Shown: positions 33,166-43,392, counted from the first letter of the stretch. The stretch is DNA of 64,000 bases from Burkholderiales bacterium (GCA_035543335.1 DASZZH010000025.1:248185-312184), one strand, 5' to 3'. The notes: generated by a model from the letters alone, not told the origin. Translations and numbers: made by a program.

Positions 33166-34194
33166 ATGTACGCACAGCAACTTGAAACCGCCGCGGCCGC
33201 CATGGTCGCCAAAGGCAAGGGCATCCTTGCGATTGATGAAAGCAGCTCCACCTGCAAGAAGCGCTTCGACAGCATCGGCGTCGAATCCACGACGGAAAAC
33301 CGCCGTGCCTACCGCGAGTTGTTGATTACCGTTCCCGGCGGCGGGCAATACGTGAGCGGCATGATTCTCTTCGACGAGACTATCCGCCAGGCCACGGCCG
33401 ACGGCACGCCGTTTCCCGCAGCGCTGAAGCGCCAGGGAATTTTGATCGGCATTAAAGTCGACACCGGCGCCAAGAAACTGGCGGGTGCGCCGGGGGAACA
33501 AGTGACCGAAGGCCTGGACGGCCTGCGCGAGCGGCTCACAGAATACCGCGGCCTGGGGGCAAGCTTCGCCAAATGGCGCGCGGTCATCAACATCGGTGAA
33601 AGCATACCCAGCCAATACTGTCTCGATGCCAACGCGCATGCGCTGGCGCGCTATTCCGCGCTGTGCCAGGAAGCGGGGCTGGTGCCCATCGTCGAGCCGG
33701 AAGTGATTATGGAAGGCAATCACACCATCGAGCGCTGCTTCGACGTCACCGAAGCCACGCTGCGCACGGTATTCAATGTGCTTTATCAACAGCGCGTGAC
33801 CCTGGAGCACATGGTGCTGAAAGCCAGCATGGTGATTTCCGGGGACCAATGCCTGAAACAGGCGAGCGTGGAAGAAGTGGCAAAGCAAACGGTGCGCTGC
33901 TTGAAGCGCACGGTGCCCGCCGCGGTGCCTGGCGTAGTGTTCCTCTCCGGCGGCCAAAGCGCCGAGGTCGCGACCGCCCACCTCAATATCATGAATCAGA
34001 TGGGCCCGCATCCCTGGCCGCTCTCCTTCTCCTACGGGCGCGCGCTGCAGGACCCGGCGCTCAAGACCTGGCGCGGCCAGGCGGGCAATGTAGCAGCGGC
34101 GCAGAAGGCGCTTTACCACCGCGAGAAGATGAACAGCGCCGCCTGCTATGGACGCTATACCGCGCAAATGGAACAGGAAAAAGCGGCGGCCTAA
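33166..34194 (+). CDS. Fructose-bisphosphate aldolase, class I (eukaryotic-like)
   Basis: Schiff-base aldolase cleaving or forming fructose-1,6-bisphosphate. The 342-residue protein begins with AKGKGILAIDESSSTCKKRF and contains IVEPEVIMEGNH, the Schiff-base lysine segment TLEHMVLKASMV and FLSGGQSAEVAT, all class I signatures. There are no class II zinc motifs. A strong AGGAGGT ribosome site is 8-10 bases upstream. In betaproteobacteria the gene at this position after pyk is more often class II (fbaA/cbbA), so this may be a replacement. The 155-base gap upstream suggests an independent promoter. Confidence 0.95.
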   Translation: MYAQQLETAAAAMVAKGKGILAIDESSSTCKKRFDSIGVESTTENRRAYRELLITVPGGGQYVSGMILFDETIRQATADGTPFPAALKRQGILIGIKVDTGAKKLAGAPGEQVTEGLDGLRERLTEYRGLGASFAKWRAVINIGESIPSQYCLDANAHALARYSALCQEAGLVPIVEPEVIMEGNHTIERCFDVTEATLRTVFNVLYQQRVTLEHMVLKASMVISGDQCLKQASVEEVAKQTVRCLKRTVPAAVPGVVFLSGGQSAEVATAHLNIMNQMGPHPWPLSFSYGRALQDPALKTWRGQAGNVAAAQKALYHREKMNSAACYGRYTAQMEQEKAAA

Positions 34195-34214
34195 TCAACT
34201 GAAGCGCGAAAGCA

Positions 34215-34234
34215 AAGACGGCTTCGGCCGCCTT
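34215..34234. terminator. Stem-loop with TTCG tetraloop between convergent genes
   Basis: AAGACGGC-TTCG-GCCGCCTT folds into a seven-pair stem with one mismatch and a stable TTCG tetraloop, in the 43-base gap between the ends of the aldolase gene and cbbR. There is no downstream T tract on either strand, so it may be a weak bidirectional terminator or simply an mRNA-end stabiliser. Confidence 0.35.
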
Positions 34235-34237
34235 ACC

Positions 34238-35152
34238 TCATGCGCGCGCTTTACGCATCAGTTTCGGCGCTTCCTTGAGCAGAAATTCCTTGAACGCCTG
34301 TGCCGCTTTGGTGAGCCGCTTCTGGCTGCGGTGTACCACGTACCAGTGGCGCTTGAGGGGGAAGCTCTCTACATCGAGCACTTTAAGCCGCTTCGTTTCC
34401 AGCTCCAGTTCGATGGTGTGAAGTGAAATTATCCCCAAACCCATTCCCGCCTGCACCGCCTGCTTGATCGCCTCGTTGGTGCCCATTTCCATGCCGGTGT
34501 TGAGCTTGATGCGGTGTTCGGCGAAGAACCTCTCCATCGCGCTGCGAGTGCCCGAGCCGATTTCCCGCAATAGAAAGGTTTCCTGCTGCAGCCGGGCGCG
34601 CGGAATTTTGCGCTGCCGGGCCAAGCGGTGATTGGGCGGCGCAATTACCACCAGCGGATTTTCCATGAAGGACTCGGCAACGAGGTCCAGGCCTTCCGGC
34701 GGCTGGCCCATGATGGCGAGATCGGTTTTATTGTCGGCGAGTTGATTAAGCACCACTTCGCGGTTGGAGACGCTGAGACTGACCGCGACCTTGTTGTACT
34801 GCTGGCAGAATTTGGCGAGCAACTGCGGAGCGAAATAATTGGCGGTGCTGACCACAGAGATATTGAGCTTGCCGCGCTCCAGTCCCTTCATCTGATCCAG
34901 CACCGCTTCCAGTTCCTGCAGCTGCTGCGCAATCGAGCGGCTGTACTGGAACAATTCCCGTCCGGCTTCGGTGAGATAAATGCGCTTGCCCATCTGCTCG
35001 AACAGCGGCAGTCCCGCGTTCTCCTCAAGCTGTTTGATCTGCATGGAAACCGCCGGCTGCGACAGATGCAGTTCCTCGGCGGCGCGTGAGAAATTCAGGT
35101 GCCGCGCCGTCGCTTCGAATACCCGCAGTTGTCTCAAGGTCAGATGCAGCAT
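34238..35152 (-). CDS. cbbR: CbbR, LysR-type regulator of the RuBisCO operon
   Basis: A 304-residue LysR-type transcription factor. The N-terminal winged helix reads LTLRQLRVFEATARHLNFSRAAEELHLSQPAVSMQIKQLE, given here in two blocks: LTLRQLRVFEATARHLNFSR and AAEELHLSQPAVSMQIKQLE. The C-terminal effector domain is of the periplasmic-binding-protein type. It is divergent from cbbL with 139 bases between start codons, the canonical CbbR arrangement. Family members sense Calvin-cycle metabolites such as RuBP, PEP or NADPH. Confidence 0.95.
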   Translation of the reverse strand: MLHLTLRQLRVFEATARHLNFSRAAEELHLSQPAVSMQIKQLEENAGLPLFEQMGKRIYLTEAGRELFQYSRSIAQQLQELEAVLDQMKGLERGKLNISVVSTANYFAPQLLAKFCQQYNKVAVSLSVSNREVVLNQLADNKTDLAIMGQPPEGLDLVAESFMENPLVVIAPPNHRLARQRKIPRARLQQETFLLREIGSGTRSAMERFFAEHRIKLNTGMEMGTNEAIKQAVQAGMGLGIISLHTIELELETKRLKVLDVESFPLKRHWYVVHRSQKRLTKAAQAFKEFLLKEAPKLMRKARA

Positions 35153-35187
35153 GGGAGCTTTTAAATAGATTCGGCAAGCCTAATACT

Positions 35188-35238
35188 ATAATTAAAATCT
35201 TATTATAACAATCAAAACATGTGAATATCATTTATGAT
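35188..35238. promoter_or_regulatory. Candidate CbbR operators in the cbbR-cbbL gap
   Basis: The very AT-rich 139-base divergent region contains two dyads: ATAAT-N9-ATTAT at 35188-35206 and ATCAT-TT-ATGAT at 35227-35238. LysR proteins bind imperfect T-N11-A dyads at such positions, so these are the best operator candidates. No sharp sigma-70 promoter was identified. The assignment is by location and symmetry only. Confidence 0.4.
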
Positions 35239-35273
35239 TAATTGGAGTACCATTACAGCGTGTTTGAATCTAG

Positions 35274-36752
<1,479 letters not shown>

Positions 36753-36763
36753 GGAGACCGAAC

Positions 36764-37186
36764 ATGAGAATCACTCAAGGCACTTTTTCCTTCCTGCCGG
36801 ATTTTTCCGACGAGGAAATCCGCGCGCAAGTCGAATACTGCCTGAAAAACAACTGGGCGGTGAGCGTGGAATTCACCGATGATCCTCACCCGCGCAACAC
36901 CTATTGGGAAATGTGGGGCTTGCCGATGTTCGACCTGAAGGACGCGGCGGGCATCATGTACGAGATCAACCAGGGCCGCAAAGCTTATCCCAATCATTAC
37001 ATCCGCGTGAATGCATTTGACTCGACGCGCGGCTGGGAGACGGTGCGGCTCTCTTTCATCGTCAACCGGCCCAAGAACGAGCCGGGATTCCAACTGGAGC
37101 GGCAGGAAGGGCCGGGGCGCCGCATTAACTATACTATTCGCAGCTACGCGACTAACCAACCCAAGGGCGAGCGCTACAAAGACTGA
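36764..37186 (+). CDS. cbbS: RuBisCO small subunit (red-type)
   Basis: A 140-residue small subunit capping the L8 core. It begins [19 protein letters not shown] and contains the [10 protein letters not shown] segment. The C-terminal extension ([19 protein letters not shown]) is typical of red-type enzymes and forms a beta-barrel in the holoenzyme channel. ATG 36764 is preceded by AAGGAG, 11 bases after the cbbL stop. It overlaps cbbX by one base. Confidence 0.97.
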   Translation: MRITQGTFSFLPDFSDEEIRAQVEYCLKNNWAVSVEFTDDPHPRNTYWEMWGLPMFDLKDAAGIMYEINQGRKAYPNHYIRVNAFDSTRGWETVRLSFIVNRPKNEPGFQLERQEGPGRRINYTIRSYATNQPKGERYKD

Positions 37187-38136
37187 TGAGTGCGGACCCC
37201 GGCATCCCGCAGAATCTGCCGGATGACAAGACGGTAGACCTCGAAGCAGCGTTTCGCGATTCGCAGGTCAAGGAAGTGCTCGACCAGCTCGACCGCGAGC
37301 TGATTGGCTTAAAGCCCGTCAAGACCCGCATCCGCGAAATCGCGGCGCTGTTGCTGGTGGACCGGCTGCGCAAGGAGCTGGGTTTAACTTCCGGCGCGCC
37401 AAGCTTACACATGAGCTTCACCGGCAATCCGGGCACGGGGAAGACCACCGTGGCACTGCGCATGGCAGAAATCCTGCACCGCTTGGGTTACGTGCGCAAA
37501 GGCCATCTGGTGGCGGTAACGCGCGACGATTTGGTCGGCCAGTACATCGGCCATACCGCGCCCAAGACCAAGGAAGTCCTGAAAAAAGCGATGGGCGGGG
37601 TACTGTTCATCGACGAGGCGTATTACCTCTACCGCGTGGATAACGAGCGCGATTACGGACAGGAGACGATAGAAATCCTGCTGCAGGTGATGGAAAACCA
37701 GCGTGACGACCTGGTGGTGATCCTCGCCGGCTACAAGGACCGCATGGATAAATTTTTCCAGAGCAACCCCGGCTTGTCCTCGCGCATCGCCCACCATCTC
37801 GATTTTCCCGATTACACGGCGGAAGAACTGCTGGCGATTGCCAAGTTGATGCTGGAAGCGAGTCAATACCGCTTCAGCGCGGACGCCGATAAGGCATTCC
37901 AGGATTACATCGTCAAACGCAGGCAGATGCCGCATTTCGCCAACGCGCGCAGCGTGCGCAATGCGCTGGATCGCGCGCGGCTGCGTCAGGCGAACCGCCT
38001 GTTCGCGCGCAATCAGGGCAAGCTCACGAAGAAAGACCTGGTGACGATTGAAGCCGGAGATATTCTCGCGAGCCGGGTGTTCAAGGAAGGCGTGTCCGAC
38101 GAAAAAGCCGGCGCGAAGCCGGGTGCGGCAAAATGA
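37186..38136 (+). CDS. cbbX: CbbX, red-type RuBisCO activase
   Basis: An AAA+ hexamer that pulls on the RuBisCO large-subunit C-terminus to release inhibitory sugar phosphates; it is activated by RuBP. The 316-residue protein has Walker [21 protein letters not shown], Walker [15 protein letters not shown], the pore-loop region [11 protein letters not shown] and sensor-2 residues in [16 protein letters not shown]. Its start overlaps the cbbS stop (TGATG), implying coupled translation and supporting the red-type call for cbbLS. No cbbQ/cbbO genes are nearby. Confidence 0.96.
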   Translation: MSADPGIPQNLPDDKTVDLEAAFRDSQVKEVLDQLDRELIGLKPVKTRIREIAALLLVDRLRKELGLTSGAPSLHMSFTGNPGTGKTTVALRMAEILHRLGYVRKGHLVAVTRDDLVGQYIGHTAPKTKEVLKKAMGGVLFIDEAYYLYRVDNERDYGQETIEILLQVMENQRDDLVVILAGYKDRMDKFFQSNPGLSSRIAHHLDFPDYTAEELLAIAKLMLEASQYRFSADADKAFQDYIVKRRQMPHFANARSVRNALDRARLRQANRLFARNQGKLTKKDLVTIEAGDILASRVFKEGVSDEKAGAKPGAAK

Positions 38137-38200
38137 GTTGGGGCCCGGCCCGATAGCGTAAAATTCACAGTTTGCAGAGCAGCCACGACACGGGGAAATA

Positions 38201-38689
38201 ATGACCAAAAAAACGCTGGTGAGCGTGCTGATGGGAAGCCGCAGCGACTGGGAGGTGATGCAGCACGCGGCAAAACAGCTCGAAGATTTCGGTGTTTCCT
38301 ACGAAGCGCGCGTGATTTCCGCGCACCGCTCCCCCGGTCTGCTGGATGAATACGTCAAAAGCGCGGATAAAGCGGGCGTCAAGTGCTTCATCGCCGGCGC
38401 AGGCGGCGCGGCGCATCTTGCGGGCGTAATTGCCGCCAAGACTACACTCCCGGTGCTGGGTGTGCCGATGCCGTCCAAACATCTGCAAGGCCTCGATTCG
38501 CTGCTCTCCATCGTGCAGATGCCCAAGGGCGTACCGGTTGCGACTTTCTCCATAGGTGAAGCGGGCGCGGCAAACGCCGGGTTGTTTGCGGTGGCGATGC
38601 TCGCCGTCGAAGATGCGAAGCTCGCCAAACAGCTCCGGGATTTCCGCAAGAAACAGGCTAAGGCCATCAAGACTGCCCGCTTACCCTAG
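38201..38689 (+). CDS. purE: N5-carboxyaminoimidazole ribonucleotide mutase (PurE)
   Basis: Step 6 of de novo purine synthesis, converting N5-CAIR to CAIR. The 162-residue protein has the class I signature MGSRSDWEVM, SAHRSPGLLDEY, and IAGAGGAAHLAGVIAAKTTLPVLGVP, given here as IAGAGGAAHLAGVI and TTLPVLGVPMPS. Class I PurE normally needs PurK to make N5-CAIR, but purK is not adjacent. purC follows 28 bases downstream. Confidence 0.95.
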   Translation: MTKKTLVSVLMGSRSDWEVMQHAAKQLEDFGVSYEARVISAHRSPGLLDEYVKSADKAGVKCFIAGAGGAAHLAGVIAAKTTLPVLGVPMPSKHLQGLDSLLSIVQMPKGVPVATFSIGEAGAANAGLFAVAMLAVEDAKLAKQLRDFRKKQAKAIKTARLP

Positions 38690-38717
38690 TTTGATTGAAG
38701 CAACCCCTAAAGAATAA

Positions 38718-39614
38718 ATGAACCGTACGGATAATCTTCTATTCCAGTCCGATCTTGGCAGCATCCCTTTTCTCCACCGCGGTAAGGTGCGCGATATTTA
38801 CGCCGTGGATGAGGACAAACTGCTGATCGTGCAGACCGATCGCCTCTCTGCCTTCGATGTGGTTTTGCCCACGCCGGTGCCCGGCAAAGGCAAGGTGTTG
38901 ACCGCGCTTTCCAATTTCTGGTTTCAAAAACTTGGTCATGTCATACCCAACCATCTCACCGGCGTTGCGCCTGAAGCAGTGGTGAAAGAAGCACGCGAGC
39001 GTGAACAGGTGGCGGGTCGCGCATTGGTGGTGCGGCGCTTGAAGCCCTTGCCGATCGAAGCCATAGTGCGCGGCTATATCGTCGGCTCCGGCTGGAAGGA
39101 ATATCAGAAGAGCAGGACCGTCTGCGGCATTGCTTTGCCTGTTGGCCTCAAGGAAGCGCAAAAACTGGCGCAGCCGATTTTTACGCCTTCCACCAAGGCG
39201 CCTGCCGGCAGCCATGACGAAAACATCTCTTTTGCTGAAGCAGAGAAGCTTTTGGGAAAGGACATGGCGGCGAGAGTACGCGATGCTTCAATTGAGCTTT
39301 ATTCGGAAGCCGCCGAATATGCGGCGAAAAAAGGCATCATCATCGCCGATACCAAGTTCGAGTTCGGCACCGACAAGCAAGGGAAGTTGTATCTGATAGA
39401 CGAAGTGCTCACGCCCGACTCCTCGCGCTTCTGGCCGGCAAGCCACTACCGGACAGGAATGAGCCCGCCAAGCTTTGACAAGCAATATGTGCGCGACTGG
39501 CTGGAGGCGCAGCGCTGGAACAAAAAGCCCCCCGCCCCGGCTTTGCCTGCCGACGTGCTTGCCAAGACCGCGGAAAAATACCACGAAGCGCTGCGCTTGC
39601 TGGCCGGCAATTAA
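38718..39614 (+). CDS. purC: SAICAR synthase
   Basis: Phosphoribosylaminoimidazole-succinocarboxamide synthase, joining CAIR and aspartate with ATP. At 298 residues it is the longer beta/gamma and eukaryote-like variant. Motifs include [58 protein letters not shown] and TPDSSRFWP. It follows purE on the same strand. Between it and the Sua5 gene is a short palindromic repeat region. Confidence 0.96.
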   Translation: MNRTDNLLFQSDLGSIPFLHRGKVRDIYAVDEDKLLIVQTDRLSAFDVVLPTPVPGKGKVLTALSNFWFQKLGHVIPNHLTGVAPEAVVKEAREREQVAGRALVVRRLKPLPIEAIVRGYIVGSGWKEYQKSRTVCGIALPVGLKEAQKLAQPIFTPSTKAPAGSHDENISFAEAEKLLGKDMAARVRDASIELYSEAAEYAAKKGIIIADTKFEFGTDKQGKLYLIDEVLTPDSSRFWPASHYRTGMSPPSFDKQYVRDWLEAQRWNKKPPAPALPADVLAKTAEKYHEALRLLAGN

Positions 39615-39667
39615 ATCTATTCGACCGCAGAGGTGCCGAGGCGCAGAGAAAAGCGAAACCAAATGGA

Positions 39668-39740
39668 CAGGATTTACAGGATTTCGCGGGATTAACAAGA
39701 TTGAATCCTGTAAATCTTGAAAAATCCTGTTAATCCTGTG
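39668..39740. repeat. Palindromic ACAGGATT/AATCCTGT repeat cluster
   Basis: In the 156-base purC-tsaC gap, AGGATTTACAGGATT (39669-39683) is nearly perfectly inverted as AATCCTGTAAATCTT (39704-39718). It is followed by further AATCCTGTTAATCCTGTG units. Outer arms CCGCAGAGG...CAGAGAAA (about 39624-39650) and TTTCTCTCCGCGGTT (39749-39763) are also complementary. It could form a long hairpin. No transposase or coding frame is present. Confidence 0.7.
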
Positions 39741-39770
39741 AATTAAAGTTTCTCTCCGCGGTTAAATCAA

Positions 39771-40727
39771 ATGCCCAACAATGAGATTGAAAAAGCCGTA
39801 GCCATTCTACGCGCGGGCGGCCTCGTCGCCTTCCCCACCGAAACGGTTTATGGTCTTGGAGCGGACGCTTCCAATCCCGAGGCGGTAAAAAAAATCTTCA
39901 TCGCCAAGGGCCGGCCGCAGGATCATCCGGTCATCGTGCATCTTGCCGATAGTTCTCACCTCGAGCGCTGGGCCAGAGAAATTCCTGGTGCGGCTCGCGA
40001 GCTCGCCCGGCGTTTTTGGCCCGGGCCGCTTACCTTGATTTTGCGCCGCGCGCCGCGCGTCCCTGATGCCGTGACGGGGGGGCAGGACACGGTGGGTTTG
40101 CGCGTTCCCGCTCATCCGGTGGCGCAAGCTTTGCTGCAAACATTCGGCGGCGGCATTGCCGCGCCCTCGGCCAACCGCTTCGGCCGCTTGAGCCCCACTA
40201 CGGCGGAGCATGTGCGTGCCGAGCTGGGCGATCGGATAGACAGGATTCTGGACGGCGGGTCCTGCGCCGTGGGCATTGAATCCACCATCCTCGATGTCTC
40301 GAGCGAGCATCCGGTGTTGCTGCGGCCGGGGAAAATTACCACGGCGGAAATTGAAGCGATTCTGGGGACAACGCTGTGCAAGCCCGAGGCCGGCGGCACG
40401 CGCGCGCCGGGAATGCTGGCTTTGCATTACGCGCCGCAAACACCGCTGATCGTTACGCGCAATTTACCGGAATGCATACGCAGCCTGTCCCACCAGAACC
40501 AGCGCGTGGCGGTGCTCGCATATCAATCGACGCCTGACGGCGGTTTACAGACGGTTTGGAATGCGGCGCCCATGGAAGCCGCGGACTACGCGCGGGAACT
40601 TTACGCCAATTTGCGTCTGCTTGACCAATCGGGCTGTGATGTGATCGTGGTTGAAGAACCGCCGCTAGGCGAAGAATGGGCGGCAGTACGTGATCGCCTG
40701 TCGAAAGCGGCGGCCAAGAAAACCTAA
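39771..40727 (+). CDS. L-threonylcarbamoyladenylate synthase, Sua5 type
   Basis: Makes threonylcarbamoyl-AMP for the t6A37 modification of ANN-decoding tRNAs. The 318-residue protein has the YrdC-like catalytic domain (AFPTETVYGLGADASNPEAV, KGRPQDHPVIVHLAD, PGPLTLILRRAP) plus a C-terminal Sua5 domain joined by a linker. That makes it the long Sua5 form rather than the short TsaC/YrdC form. It overlaps the 3' end of the convergent TSUP gene by four bases. Confidence 0.94.
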   Translation: MPNNEIEKAVAILRAGGLVAFPTETVYGLGADASNPEAVKKIFIAKGRPQDHPVIVHLADSSHLERWAREIPGAARELARRFWPGPLTLILRRAPRVPDAVTGGQDTVGLRVPAHPVAQALLQTFGGGIAAPSANRFGRLSPTTAEHVRAELGDRIDRILDGGSCAVGIESTILDVSSEHPVLLRPGKITTAEIEAILGTTLCKPEAGGTRAPGMLALHYAPQTPLIVTRNLPECIRSLSHQNQRVAVLAYQSTPDGGLQTVWNAAPMEAADYARELYANLRLLDQSGCDVIVVEEPPLGEEWAAVRDRLSKAAAKKT

Positions 40728-41518
40728 AGCAGCCCCACCAGCATTTTGGTTGCGATGAGGTAAAGCAAAACGGCCATGATTTTTTTAAGCTTGTCCACCG
40801 GTAAACGATGCGCGAGCTTGGCCCCCAGCGGCGCAGTGAAAACGCTCGCCACCGCAAGCCACAGCAGCGCGGGCAGGTAAACAAAGCCCAGACTCAGCGG
40901 GGGCAGGTTCTCCTGGGTCAATCCAGTGAAAATGTAGCCCGCAGTGCCGAAGACGGCAATGGGGAAACCGATTGCCGCCGAGGTGCCGATGGCATCATGA
41001 GTTTTTATATTGCAGTAAAGCATGAATGGCACAGTCATTATCGCGCCGCCGCCTGCCACCAAGCTGAAAATAATGCCGATGATGCTTCCCACAATGAACG
41101 TGCCGACTTTCCCAGGCAACTGCCGCGAGGGCTTGGGTTTAATGTCGAGCAGAATCTGAGTGGCAGCGTAATAGACGAACATCGCAAAAAACAACGCCAG
41201 GGTCGAACTGGAAAGCTGCGCAGCGAGCCCCGCGCCAAGGAGCGTGCCAACGGCGATACCCGGTGTAATGTGGCGCACGAAACGCCAGTTCACCGCGCCG
41301 TGCGCGTGGTGTGCGCGCAGGCTGGAAACCGAGGTGAACATGATGCTCGCCAGCGACGTGCCAAGCGCAAGATGCAGCAGATGAGTTTGCGGAAATTGCT
41401 GCGAGCTAAAGAGAACGGTAAGTGAGGGAACAATGATAAGCCCACCGCCAACGCCCAGCAGCCCGGCGAGAAAACCCGCAAGAGCACCCACCGCAAGATA
41501 AGCCGCCACCCATTCCAT
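40724..41518 (-). CDS. TSUP-family (TauE/SafE) membrane permease
   Basis: A 264-residue polytopic membrane protein. The first repeat has GALAGFLAGLLGVGGGLIIVP and the second GIIFSLVAGGGAIMTVPFML, the paired glycine-rich motifs of the TSUP family. It is different in sequence from the TSUP gene at 1187-1945, so it is probably not a recent duplicate. The substrate is unknown; sulfite or thiosulfate-related export would fit a lithotrophic sulfur oxidiser but is not shown here. Confidence 0.9.
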   Translation of the reverse strand: MEWVAAYLAVGALAGFLAGLLGVGGGLIIVPSLTVLFSSQQFPQTHLLHLALGTSLASIMFTSVSSLRAHHAHGAVNWRFVRHITPGIAVGTLLGAGLAAQLSSSTLALFFAMFVYYAATQILLDIKPKPSRQLPGKVGTFIVGSIIGIIFSLVAGGGAIMTVPFMLYCNIKTHDAIGTSAAIGFPIAVFGTAGYIFTGLTQENLPPLSLGFVYLPALLWLAVASVFTAPLGAKLAHRLPVDKLKKIMAVLLYLIATKMLVGLL

Positions 41519-41558
41519 CGTCAGCGCCTCCAGCTGCGCAAAATGTTGGTCGCCGTGC

Positions 41559-42020
41559 TCACTTCAGCAGACCCCGGGTGATGAATTTCCACTCGCGGGG
41601 GTCCACCGGCGTAATCGAGAGGCGGTTGCCTTTTTGCAATATGCGCATGGCCTTGAGCCCCGGGTGGCTGCGGAGCTCCTTGATGCTGATGAACCGGGTT
41701 TTGTTGACGAGCTTTACGTTCACATTGAACCAGCGCGGGTTCTGCGGCGTGGCCTTGGGGTCGTGATAGCAGCTCTTGCGGTCGTATTGGGTGGCGTCCG
41801 GATACGCAAGCTTGCAAACTTCGACGATGCCGGCAATCCCCGGCTCTTCGCAGCTCGAATGGTAGAAAAAGGCTAGGTCGCCCAACCGCATTTGATCGCG
41901 CATGAAATTGCGCGACTGGTAGTTGCGCACCCCGAACCAGGGCGTGGTTTTGCCGGGAGCAGCCGCGAGATTGTCAATGCTGAATTCGGAAGGCTCGGAT
42001 TTCATCAGCCAGTAGCGCAT
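41559..42020 (-). CDS. EVE domain-containing protein
   Basis: A 153-residue single-domain EVE (PUA-like) protein related to human THYN1. Typical segments are YWLMKSEPSEFSIDNL, WFGVRNYQSRNFMRD and GDLAFFYHSSCEEPGIAGIV. EVE domains are proposed to read modified bases in DNA or RNA; in bacteria the stand-alone form is common and its role unsettled. Its start codon lies only five bases from the end of the third inverted-repeat element, so its leader is element-derived. Confidence 0.92.
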   Translation of the reverse strand: MRYWLMKSEPSEFSIDNLAAAPGKTTPWFGVRNYQSRNFMRDQMRLGDLAFFYHSSCEEPGIAGIVEVCKLAYPDATQYDRKSCYHDPKATPQNPRWFNVNVKLVNKTRFISIKELRSHPGLKAMRILQKGNRLSITPVDPREWKFITRGLLK

Positions 42021-42025
42021 GGTGG

Positions 42026-42392
42026 GGAATCTCTGATTAAGTCCTACACGATTGCGACGGCGTTTAATCCGGGTGCAGGGCGAGGCGTGAGGAGCGCCGT
42101 TTGGTAGAGGCCAAACCAGCGACGAACAACAAAGCCATGCGGCCGGATTGCCCCGTCCCTCCGGGTTGCGGCAAAATACGGTGTCTGCGTCGTGCTCGCC
42201 GGAGCGTGGAGCCTCGGGTACGTGCGACCGCGAAGGCGAGCGCTGGCCCGCTTCACTGCACAGCTTTGCAGGTGCGACGCTGCGCGGGCCCTCCTCGGTG
42301 TCGTAGTCTCAGCTACGACCTTCGTCGCGCGCCTTGCATCCCTCCGCATTTTGCTAGCAACGCAATCCGCGTAGGACTTAATCAGAGGTTCC
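42026..42392. repeat. Non-coding inverted-repeat element, copy 3 (about 367 bp), variant ends
   Basis: Ends are inverted repeats of about 22 bases (42026-42047 and 42371-42392) reading GGAACCTCTGATTAAGTCCTAC with one mismatch. These differ from copies 1 and 2 beyond GAACCT. On the minus strand the interior carries the same ordered modules: GGATGCAAGGCGCG, a hairpin (GTCGTAGCTGAGACTACGAC), GAGCACGACGCAGAC, GCAACCCGGAGGGACGGGGC, CCAAACGGCG and CGCCGTCGCA. No plausible protein is encoded. It fills the space between the EVE gene start and the 6S RNA terminator. Confidence 0.8.
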
Positions 42393-42400
42393 TTAGCACA

Positions 42401-42437
42401 TAAAAAATGCGGCAGAGCCGCTGGCTGATTGCCGCAT
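42401..42437 (-). terminator. Rho-independent terminator of 6S RNA
   Basis: On the minus strand ATGCGGCA (42430-42437) pairs with TGCCGCAT (42407-42414) around a 15-base loop, followed by a T6 tract. It lies directly downstream of the 6S RNA. Confidence 0.8.
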
Positions 42438-42440
42438 GAA

Positions 42441-42625
42441 TTAAAGTCCCCCGCAAATGCCGTCAAGGCATCAATCTTGAACCTTAGGTTCAAGGGTGGT
42501 CGCTTACCGAGCACATCAGGCGCTTCCGCGTCGGACGCGCACAACAGCGCTCATCAGGCCAGCAACCAAATAGAATAATTGGTTCAAAAAATATAGCCCG
42601 GACAAACACTGCAGGGGACAACCGG
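42441..42625 (-). ncRNA. ssrS: 6S RNA
   Basis: Binds sigma-70 RNA polymerase and mimics an open promoter, tuning transcription in stationary phase. The 3' half has the 6S landmark CCTTGAACCTAAGGTTCAAG, then GATGCCTTGACGGCATTTGC. The closing stem is visible as GTCCCCTGCA (5' side, 42614-42619 region) with GCGGGGGAC (42446-42452 region). Location directly downstream of zapA and the terminator at its end fit other proteobacteria. A TTGACC inside the end of zapA (42665-42670) may be its -35. Ends are approximate. Confidence 0.85.
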
Positions 42626-42643
42626 GCGCAGGCTGCGTATGCG

Positions 42644-42955
42644 CTAAAACAATTTTTCTTGCTCGGTCAACGCTTGATCCAGCGCGGCCTGCATGTGGGT
42701 CATTCTACGCTTAAACTCTGCGATGTCAAAACCGTCGGCGAGGCGCAGCGTAAGGAGTTCGTAGGTGACGTTGAGCGCGGCCATGATGGCGATGCGCTCC
42801 AGTCCCACGACCTTGCCTTGGTCGCGGATTTCACGCATTTTCCGGTCGAGATAGGCGACTGCTTCGAGCAGTTCTTTCTGTTCATTCTCGGCACAGGCCA
42901 CACGGAACTTGCGGCCCATTATGCTGATGTCCACGCCTTTGCTGTCGGCGCTCAT
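42644..42955 (-). CDS. zapA: ZapA, FtsZ-ring-associated protein
   Basis: Cytoplasmic protein that bundles FtsZ protofilaments at midcell. The 103-residue protein contains the ZapA pattern VDISIMGRKFRVACAENEQ, LLEAVAYLDRKMREIRDQG and LERIAIMAALNVTYELL, followed by a C-terminal coiled coil. It overlaps the upstream coiled-coil gene by the tetranucleotide ATGA and is followed by 6S RNA. Confidence 0.94.
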   Translation of the reverse strand: MSADSKGVDISIMGRKFRVACAENEQKELLEAVAYLDRKMREIRDQGKVVGLERIAIMAALNVTYELLTLRLADGFDIAEFKRRMTHMQAALDQALTEQEKLF

Positions 42956-43152
42956 TTCTCGTTCTCGGGGATCTGCCGCAGCAGGGCTTCCAGGCGTTTT
43001 TTTGCGCTATCGATTTTTTCGGATAGCTGCTTGTTTTCATTTACGGAAGTGTCAAGCTGCTGACGCAGGTGTAGGTTGTCGGCGCGCAAATGCTGACACA
43101 CCTGCGCGACCTGCTGGATTTTTTCTTCCAAGGCTTTCAATTCCACTTCCAT
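42952..43152 (-). CDS. Short coiled-coil protein, ZapB-like
   Basis: A 66-residue protein that is almost entirely heptad-patterned (VELKALEEKIQQVAQVCQHL, LRQQLDTSVNENKQLSEKI), matching the small coiled-coil proteins encoded just upstream of zapA in many betaproteobacteria. A cell-division role with ZapA is inferred from this linkage and from similarity in size and form to ZapB. A TTG start at 43188 is possible; ATG 43152 is preferred. Confidence 0.8.
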   Translation of the reverse strand: MEVELKALEEKIQQVAQVCQHLRADNLHLRQQLDTSVNENKQLSEKIDSAKKRLEALLRQIPENEK

Positions 43153-43392
43153 AAATACACTATAGGTTGAAAAATCCTGAAGAGTCAACTGCTAACAGTA
43201 TTTTTTGAATGTACTTTAATATCTACCATCCAGCTCTAAGGAATCACCGCTTACGACAGATTTAGTAAACCAATAGGGGCATAGAGGTTTGCGTATGTAA
43301 GTATTTACTCTTACCCTGTCTGGGTTTGGCAATGTAAAATATAAAAAGCTATGTGAGCAGTTGATGTTTGCATGGCTTGATTGCACTTCGTT

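Noticed and set aside
42044-42544. 166-codon minus-strand frame across element copy 3 and the 6S RNA
   Set aside because: It crosses a structured RNA and a terminator and does not resemble any protein.
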